Shown in pieces: positions 8,558 to 11,019 of a stretch of DNA of 11,019 nucleotides (positions are counted from its first letter, which is position 1; every line of letters starts with the position of its first letter). The stretch is from Paludibacter sp. Lineage in GTDB: Bacteria > Bacteroidota > Bacteroidia > Bacteroidales > Paludibacteraceae. The position numbers and the translations under genes were made by a program. The notes beneath the pieces were generated by a model. It did no database searches. It was not told the origin of the DNA and saw only the letters and a list, made by a program, of their open reading frames with translations. The stretch lies in assembly GCA_018054805.1 (NCBI GenBank), contig JAGPIU010000015.1, positions 1-11,019 of the forward strand, read 5' to 3'.

Positions 8558-11019
8558 ATGAATCAGACAGTTGTATATACACTTGTGAGTTACCCGAACA
8601 TCGGTTGTTTGCCCGAATGTGTAGTGGTCGATACCAACGAAAAGGGCGAATTCTCGGTAAATTTCACTAAAATAACCCAAAGTAATAAATCGAATGTCAC
8701 ACATTTACTCGACGAAACCGACCGTCGGCTACTCGATTATTGTCTGCGACTCGACAAGGAGGTTATTGCAGGAAAAATAAACGACCGCAAAGCAAAAGAC
8801 TGGAATGATATATCGAAAAAATTCTTCGAAAACAGAAAAATCAAACAGGAAGATATTTTTCTGCGCGATTATTTACTCGATTATATTGAAACCAATCAAA
8901 ATGGATTTTTCTCAAACATTGCCGCAAAGCCACTTTTCATGCCTCAGGGACGATTTCCGTTTACCTGGATTCCGCTTTTTATCGAGGACGAAATGCCCGA
9001 ACTGCTTTACTGTTTCGAAAATACACCGGACTGGATTTATTTTTATCCGGACATTCGCTTTAAGCAAAAACCGCTTTCGCTACTCAACGGCATGCTCGTA
9101 TCACGAAAAACAGCCCGTATTTTATTGAAAAATAAAATCTACGAATTCGACGACGAAGTGGATGGCTCGAAGTTTACTGCATTTTTTAGCAAGGATAAAG
9201 TATCGGTATCGCAACTTAATGCCGAAGAATATATTCACAAAGTGATTGTGCCCCTTGCGGCAACAAATCGTGTGGTGGCGCAGGGATTCGAAATACAAAC
9301 AGTTTCGTTTTTGCAAAATGCAATTCTCAGGGTAAAAGAACTCGAACCTATTCGTCAGGTGACGCTTTTCGACAATGATGTCATCGACAACAGTCAGAAA
9401 AGTCTGGTACTGGAACTTATCTTTGAATATCAGGGTTTTCGGTTTTGGGCGGGACAAGCCGGAAAAACCACCTCGGTGGAAATGCACGACGATACTTTCA
9501 GCATACTAAAAGTGGAGCGCGACAAAGCGCTGGAGCAACTTTACATTGATGCATTAAAAGAGACCGGAATCAACCTTGACGGAAAAGTCCGCAAGTTCGG
9601 CTACAGTGAGGGTGTGGAATGGCTCAACGAACATTACAAACAACTCGAACTTACCGGTGTGGACATAAAATTTGAGAACCGACGTGGCGAACCTCACAAA
9701 ATTTTTGTGGGTGAACGCAGTGTGTTTATCGAAGTGGAAGAAGGTCGCGACTGGTTCGATATAAAAGGAAAAGTAAAGTTCGGGCAGTACGAAATTCCAT
9801 TTGTACGCGTGCTGAATTATATCCGCCAGAACAAGCACGAAATGATTCTGCCCAATGGCGAGTATGTTCAAATACCACAAGCCTGGTTCGAGGAATACAA
9901 AGCGCTTGTAGAATTTGCCCGCATAGAAGATGGGAAAGCGGTAATTGCCAAATATCACTGCGTGGTGGCCGAAGATCTGAAGCAAAAGCTGAACATAAAC
10001 TTTTCAATAAAAGAAAATATGCGTCGTTTGCTGAGTTCTGAATTGAATCACAACTTCGACTTGCCTGAAAATTTCAGGGGCGAACTACGTCATTATCAAC
10101 GTGAAGGCTACAACTGGCTCCGCATGCTCGACGATCTCAGTCTGGGCGGCTGTCTGGCCGACGACATGGGGCTTGGGAAAACCATTCAGACTTTGTGTAT
10201 GTTGCTATGGCAAAGTCAGCAAAAAATGGGTGTAAACCTGCTGGTAGTTCCTACAAGTCTTATTTACAACTGGGAAGAAGAGGCGCGGAAATTCACGCCG
10301 GACCTTAAGATTTATGTGCACTCCGGAAATCTGCGAAGCAAAGACAGTAAAGCTTTCCACAATGCCGACATTGTGCTGACAAGTTATGGCGTATTGCGTC
10401 GCGACAAGCAACTACTTTCGTCATTTCCTTTCAATTACATTATTCTCGACGAGGCTCAGGCTATTAAAAACCCACAATCGGACACAGCTCAGGTTTGTCT
10501 TGGGCTTCACGGGCGAAGATTCCTGACACTTACCGGAACGCCCATCGAAAATTCGCTTACCGACTTATGGTCGCAGGTGCATTTCTTCAACCGCAATATG
10601 CTTGGCAGTTCGTCGCATTTTTTGCGTGCCTGCAAAACCGAAGGCAAACAGGAACTTTACCGCCATCTGTTGAAACCATTTATGTTGCGACGCAACAAGA
10701 AAGATGTATTGACCGAACTTCCCGAAAAACAAATCACTGTGCAATGGTGCGACATGACCGATGCGCAGCATAAAATTTACCGCGATTTCCGGAACAATTA
10801 TCGTGAGAAATTTCTGGGAAGCAAGGATGAAAAAGACAGAGTGAACACCATGATTTTGCTCGAAGGTCTGCTTCGTCTTCGTCAGATTGCCAACCATCCA
10901 TCGCTGGTGGAAAATGGTTACAACGACGATTCGGGAAAATTCGAAACTGTTTGCGAAATGATGACCGAAGTAATTGAGCAGGGCGACAAGGTTTTGATAT
11001 TTAGTTCATTTGTAGAACA
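8558..11019 (+). CDS. SNF2-family DEAD/DEAH-box helicase, 5' part (runs off window)
   Basis: The frame is open from ATG 8558 to the last base, giving 820 residues without a stop. SNF2 proteins are ATP-driven DNA translocases; the role of this bacterial group is not well defined. Residues 1 to about 505 form a mixed alpha/beta N-terminal region of the kind that precedes the motor in large bacterial SNF2 proteins; I see no SWIM-type CxC...CxH zinc finger in it. The first RecA-like domain begins at RHYQREGYNWL (around 511-521), with Walker A DDMGLGKT at 535-542, Walker B DEAQ at 631-634 and motif III LTGTPIENS at 658-666. RQIANHPSL lies between the lobes. The last visible strand, VLIFSSFVE, is motif IV of the second lobe. 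Motifs V and VI, including the expected arginine finger, are beyond the window. The start follows the radical SAM stop by 7 nt, so the two genes form one unit. Confidence 0.93.
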   Translation, partial: MNQTVVYTLVSYPNIGCLPECVVVDTNEKGEFSVNFTKITQSNKSNVTHLLDETDRRLLDYCLRLDKEVIAGKINDRKAKDWNDISKKFFENRKIKQEDIFLRDYLLDYIETNQNGFFSNIAAKPLFMPQGRFPFTWIPLFIEDEMPELLYCFENTPDWIYFYPDIRFKQKPLSLLNGMLVSRKTARILLKNKIYEFDDEVDGSKFTAFFSKDKVSVSQLNAEEYIHKVIVPLAATNRVVAQGFEIQTVSFLQNAILRVKELEPIRQVTLFDNDVIDNSQKSLVLELIFEYQGFRFWAGQAGKTTSVEMHDDTFSILKVERDKALEQLYIDALKETGINLDGKVRKFGYSEGVEWLNEHYKQLELTGVDIKFENRRGEPHKIFVGERSVFIEVEEGRDWFDIKGKVKFGQYEIPFVRVLNYIRQNKHEMILPNGEYVQIPQAWFEEYKALVEFARIEDGKAVIAKYHCVVAEDLKQKLNINFSIKENMRRLLSSELNHNFDLPENFRGELRHYQREGYNWLRMLDDLSLGGCLADDMGLGKTIQTLCMLLWQSQQKMGVNLLVVPTSLIYNWEEEARKFTPDLKIYVHSGNLRSKDSKAFHNADIVLTSYGVLRRDKQLLSSFPFNYIILDEAQAIKNPQSDTAQVCLGLHGRRFLTLTGTPIENSLTDLWSQVHFFNRNMLGSSSHFLRACKTEGKQELYRHLLKPFMLRRNKKDVLTELPEKQITVQWCDMTDAQHKIYRDFRNNYREKFLGSKDEKDRVNTMILLEGLLRLRQIANHPSLVENGYNDDSGKFETVCEMMTEVIEQGDKVLIFSSFVE

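Noticed and set aside
8805..9128. A separate small + strand reading frame of 107 codons
   Set aside because: It lies wholly inside the SNF2 gene in another frame and resembles no known protein; the SNF2 frame is continuous there.
8558..11019. SNF2 helicase as part of an antiphage system such as DISARM
   Set aside because: No methyltransferase, nuclease, DUF1998 or other defence partner is present in the window, and the neighbours are housekeeping or unknown.

Overview
The window looks like a chromosomal segment of a Bacteroidota bacterium, probably Bacteroidales or a close relative. The evidence is a near-perfect Bacteroidota -7 promoter box (TAnnTTTG) before gyrB, starts with A-rich leaders and no obvious Shine-Dalgarno, a short GyrB without the gammaproteobacterial insert, and protein families typical of that phylum. 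I assign the phylum from sequence features only; no search was possible. All eight genes lie on the + strand. No tRNA, rRNA, CRISPR array, insertion sequence or prophage gene was seen.

Layout. (1) 1-999: the 3' part of a GH51 alpha-L-arabinofuranosidase, closed by a strong hairpin terminator. (2) 1000-1223: terminator plus the gyrB promoter. (3) 1224-3182: complete gyrB. (4) 3183-3296: an AT-rich inverted repeat. (5) 3297-5189: a LOG-family nucleotide hydrolase, then a protein joining a lysine- and glutamate-rich helical N-terminus to a GH16-like jelly roll whose three catalytic acids are all replaced. A terminator follows. (6) 5304-7647: a KDO-synthesis block, made of a fused KdsA-KdsC protein and KdsD. 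(7) 7708-11019: a radical SAM/SPASM protein starting at TTG, closely followed by a SNF2-family helicase that runs off the window.

The KDO block is the most coherent unit. KdsD makes arabinose 5-phosphate, the KdsA half condenses it with phosphoenolpyruvate, and the KdsC half removes the phosphate, giving KDO for lipopolysaccharide. The two halves of the fusion are joined by a linker that looks like translated intergenic repeat DNA. It includes five tandem copies of a 7-bp unit, and a change of one unit would bring a stop codon into frame just before the KdsC domain. That invites a test for phase variation or strain-specific splitting of the gene. The second notable item is the catalytically dead GH16-like protein, which also lacks a signal peptide. 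Nothing here resembles a defence island or a mobile element; most of the window is housekeeping.
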